Source of the DNA: Warburgia ugandensis
Lineage: Eukaryota; Streptophyta; Magnoliopsida; Canellales; Canellaceae
Assembly: GCA_035236585.1 (NCBI GenBank)
Contig: CP141135.1
Span: forward strand, 10,264,001 to 10,328,000
Direction of reading: 5' to 3'
DNA: 64,000 nucleotides
Shown: positions 60,820-64,000 of the stretch, one piece after another
Position numbering within the stretch: position 1 is the stretch's first letter
How the letters are laid out: the number at the start of each line of letters is the position of its first letter
Made by a program: the position numbers and the translations under genes
Notes under the pieces: generated by a model
Told to the model about the DNA's origin: nothing
Databases searched by the model: none
Seen by the model: only the letters and a program-made list of their open reading frames with translations

Positions 60820-63722
60820 AAGAGACTAGCTCAATAAAATAAGATTCGTATTGCCACATAGAATATAGTCAAATTGACATTTAAGAGTATGTAGTTAATA
60901 GATATTATGAAACATATGAGAGTCAACAGGATTGTATTTATGAAACCAAGTGAAAATGGATTAAAACTAGATAAATCGATGGTTATAAGATCTAATATAT
61001 GAGAAAGGACAATTATAGAAATGACATATGAATAATTATGAATAAAGAATTAAATGATAAATTTGTAGACATTAGAAGAACCAGTAATAGAATTATACTA
61101 ATAAAAACTTGTTCTAGAAGAAAAGATCGTAAATGTTATTAGTGTATATGCCCCATAGATAGGGTTAGAGAATAGAATCAAGAAGAGATTTTAGGAAATA
61201 TGAGAGAGTAATGCAAGAAATTCCTAACACAGAGGAGATATTTATAGGAGCAAACTTAAATGGTCATATACGAAAAGAAAATGAAGAATATAATAGGGTA
61301 CATGGATGATATGGTGTAGGAGAAAGAAATAAGATAGGGGAAGTTATCCTCAATTTTGCGTGGGCATATAACCTAGCTCTAGCAAACACTTGCTTTAAGA
61401 AGCTTTGGAAGTGGATCATATAAAAGCTAAATATAGTTTTTATTTACTTAAAAATCCCAAAAGATCAATGTGTAAGGATTGTAAGGTGATACTTGGTGAG
61501 AGTTTAACTAAACAATATAGGTTAATAGTTATGGATATTTACATTAGAAGATGTTGCATGGACATATAACCTAGCTCTAGCAAACACATACTTTAAGAAG
61601 CTTTAGAAGTGGATTATATAAAAGCTAAATATAGTTTTTTTCTACTTAAAAATACCAAAAGATCAATGTGTAAGGATTGTAAGGTAATACTTGGTGAGAG
61701 TTTAACCAAACAACATAGATTCATAGTTATGGGTATTTACACTAGGAGATGGAACACAGAAAATAAACTTAATAGGTATTCAAAAACTAAGTGATGAAAC
61801 TTAAAAGGAGAGAAGATAACATCATTCACAAACAAGTTGACAATGGAAGGAAAGTTGAACAATGAAACAGAAGTAAACACCATGTAGACTAATATGGTTG
61901 ATTACATTAAGAAAGTGATAAAAGATATTTTAAGAGTATTTAAAGGTAAAAGGCACCGAGTAAAAGAAACTTGGAGGTGGAGTGAAAAAGCATAAAAGGT
62001 TATTAGAAGAGAAAGTAGTGTATTTTAAAGTATGGCAGAGAATTAGAAATGACAAAAACTTGCAAAAATAAGAGAACAGAAGAATAAGGACTTAGACCAT
62101 GTTAAATACATTAAAAGGGATGACCAAAGGGTATTAGCCAAAGATAACAAAATCAATCAAAAGGGGGAGAGTTTCTTTAAAAAATTGCTAAATGATAATT
62201 GCCCTGAGAATATAGAGATAGAAAGAATCGTAAACCTAAATAACATTGGATTATATAGATACAACTGTTGGATTAGAATACTTGAAGTGAATGATGCTTT
62301 GAAAAAGATGAAATCAGGAAAGTCCTTGAGGCATGATGGCATACCAATAGAGGTTTGAAAGCATATATAGAAGATCTGGAGTAGTTTGGTTGACAAAGTT
62401 GTTTAATAATATTGTAAAATAAAATAAATGTTATATAGGAAAAACTCTATCGTACCAATATATAAGAATACAAAAGGCATACAAATTTACACTAATTATC
62501 ATGTGTCCAAATGTATGAGACATACTATGAAACTTTGGGAAAGAGTATTTGACAAGAGGCTACGACATGATATAAGTGTATTGGAGAACCCGTTTGGTTT
62601 CATGCTTGGAAGGTCTACCATGGAAGCTATTATTTAATTAAATAATTGATAGACAAATATAGGAAGAAGAGGAAGGACCTCCACTTGATCTTTATTGACT
62701 TAGAAAAAGTTTATGATAGGATCCATAGAGAGTTAATATAGAAGGTGTTGAGAGAGAAAAAGGTTTTCACGAGGGTATATGAACATAATTAAAGATATAT
62801 ATGAAGGTGCAATAACAAATGTTAGGATCACTAGTAGAGAGACTAATGATTTCACTATTGCTATAGGGTTGCACCAAGATTGACATTTAGTTAGTACATT
62901 TTCACATTGGTTATGGATGAATTAATAAAATATTTACGTGGGAAGATTCCATAGTCATGTTATTTGCAAATGACATAGTTTTGATTAATAAGATAAATGA
63001 GAGCATGAGTATAAAGCTAGAGTTGCAGAGAGATGCTATAGTATTTAAATGATTTAAAATTAGCCAACTGAGAAGAGTGGGAGTGAAGTACCATTAAAGA
63101 TTAATAACAAAAAAGTCCTCCAAAATGATCACTTTCGATACTTAGGATTGATAATTCATGAAATCAGAGAGATTAAGAAGGACATAGATAGAAGTGCACC
63201 CATAGAATCCGTGTGGGTTGTAAAAAATTAAAATTTGTTTCTCAAGTTTTATGTGATCGTTAGGTGCCACTCACATTAAAAGAAAAACCTAAAGGATGGC
63301 AGTAAGGCTGCCATGCTCTATGAATTAAAGTATTAAGTAGTTAAAAAATAACGTACATATGTTGAGCGTAACTAAAATAAGGATATTGAGATGGATGAGT
63401 GAAAATATAGTAAAGAATAGAATTAGAAATAAAAATATAGAGGAAACCTAGGAGTAGCACTAATAGATAACAAGATGAGGGAGGTAAAGTTAGATGGTTT
63501 GGACATGCCTAACGAAGACTGAAAATTACACTAATTAGATGGAGTATGTCGAAGACTCTAAAAGAGCAAGAAAAAAGCCCGAAAGGACATAGATAGAAGT
63601 AACGGAAAAAGATTTAAAACCTTTTGAACTAAATGAAGCCATGACACTTGAATAAAGAATGAGTGAGGAACAATATTTGTGTAGCCAACCTCTAATGAGG
63701 ATAAGGCATTGATTATGGTGTG
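60820..63722 (+). mobile_element. RTE-clade LINE, nearly full length but degenerate
   Basis: Pieces of one RTE polyprotein appear in order on the plus strand: apurinic endonuclease (VDIRRTSNRI near 61,060, ISVYAP-like near 61,140, FIGANLNGH-like near 61,240, CKDCKVILGESLTKQ at 61,609-61,794), reverse transcriptase (IVPIYKN at 62,446, LWERVFDKRLRHD, NPFGFMLGRSTMEAI to 62,637, DLIFIDLEK near 62,690, LFANDIVLI near 62,960), and a C-terminal part (LRWM near 63,390, REVKL and WFGHA near 63,480, LNEAMTL near 63,630, ANL near 63,690). Many stops and frame changes exist. It belongs to the same family as 29,155-29,935. Its 5' border lies close to the right end of the hAT element. Confidence 0.85.
61357..61752 (+). 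repeat. 198-bp tandem duplication inside the LINE endonuclease
   Basis: 61,357-61,554 and 61,555-61,752 are direct copies with about 10% difference, both beginning near catataacctagctctagca and ending in gtatttacactaggag-type sequence. The right copy keeps a longer open frame. Confidence 0.88.
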
Positions 63723-63729
63723 ACATGGG

Positions 63730-64000
63730 TTTGTATGTCTAACTCACATGGATTTACAGATGATAAGTATATATAAATATGGGGCTAGATAGTTAATTCA
63801 CAATGCAAATTGTTCATCTTTTGCCAATGATCTTGAGTCTCAATCTGTTAAGACTTTCCCACCAATTTTTCTAGAATTTAATGAAATGAAGATGAAGGGT
63901 TTGGACCATAAAATATTTTTGTGCTGCTCAAGTTTCAGCTCCTTAGTAATCGTTAGGATCATCCAAATTAAGGTAGGAGTCTCGGCGCGCGTACGATAGC
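63730..64000. other. Flank after the LINE, no feature recognised
   Basis: Nothing recognisable in the last 270 bp. Confidence 0.4.

Noticed and set aside
1-64000. CRISPR array, bacterial operon or biosynthetic cluster
   Set aside because: The repeats seen are plant transposons and minisatellites. The three genes are unrelated in pathway, and no array of direct repeats with unique spacers exists.

Overview
The window is nuclear DNA from a flowering plant. Three intron-rich plant genes with canonical splice sites sit in a repeat-dense background: Au-type SINEs, Ty1/copia and Ty3/gypsy elements, RTE- and L1-type LINEs, a RICESLEEPER-like hAT transposon and small TIR elements. The species cannot be read from the sequence. 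No bacterial, organellar or CRISPR features were seen.

Left part (1-13,640). This is non-genic. It holds an eroded L1 fragment, short tandem duplications, one Au SINE with target duplications, a small TIR element, and a complete Ty1/copia element (6,733-12,030) with LTRs, primer binding site and a perfect 5-bp target duplication. The copia coding region is broken by many small indels although most of its two LTRs is identical.

Gene block 1 (13,640-26,660). A GH10 family secreted endo-xylanase gene (13,729-18,494, + strand, 8 exons, 570 aa) is followed by the gene for the ER chaperone GRP94/HSP90-7 (20,613-26,590, + strand, 15 exons, 816 aa, ending in KDEL). A promoter with CCACGTCA unfolded-protein-response motifs precedes the GRP94 gene. 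Introns of both genes carry Au SINEs, another lies between the genes, and the last 67 bp of the GRP94 coding end are tandemly duplicated into its 3' UTR.

Middle (26,660-43,100). This is a repeat field: a 5'-truncated RTE LINE (29,155-29,935, - strand), a Ty1/copia element with both LTRs and a CCATT target duplication (30,822-34,780, - strand) that has lost the zinc-knuckle and protease region, an RNase H fragment, a Ty3/gypsy integrase fragment (- strand), several Au SINE pieces and a TIR element with 14-bp ends.

Gene block 2 (43,130-45,534, - strand). This is a three-exon thaumatin-like protein (PR-5 family, 305 aa, 16 cysteines) with a signal peptide and a C-terminal tail that looks like a GPI-anchor signal. 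A Tourist-like element sits in intron 1.

Right part (46,647-63,730). A hAT transposon, eroded but with recognisable BED finger, transposase core and hATC domain, appears to run from 46,647 to 60,789. It has been interrupted by two long solo-LTR-like insertions (49,266-53,654 with ACATT duplications, and 55,227-58,597 with ACTT-type duplications). The second carries a minisatellite with alternating 61/46-bp spacing. A nearly full-length but degenerate RTE LINE (60,820-63,722, + strand) follows.

The three host genes share a secretory theme: a cell-wall xylanase, an ER folding chaperone and an extracellular PR-5 protein. There is no evidence that they form a cluster with a joint function. I found no convincing new biological system. 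The most unusual items are the nested hAT/solo-LTR structure, the GRP94 tail duplication, the in-frame microsatellite intron of the xylanase gene, and the contrast between intact LTRs and wrecked coding sequence in the first copia element.
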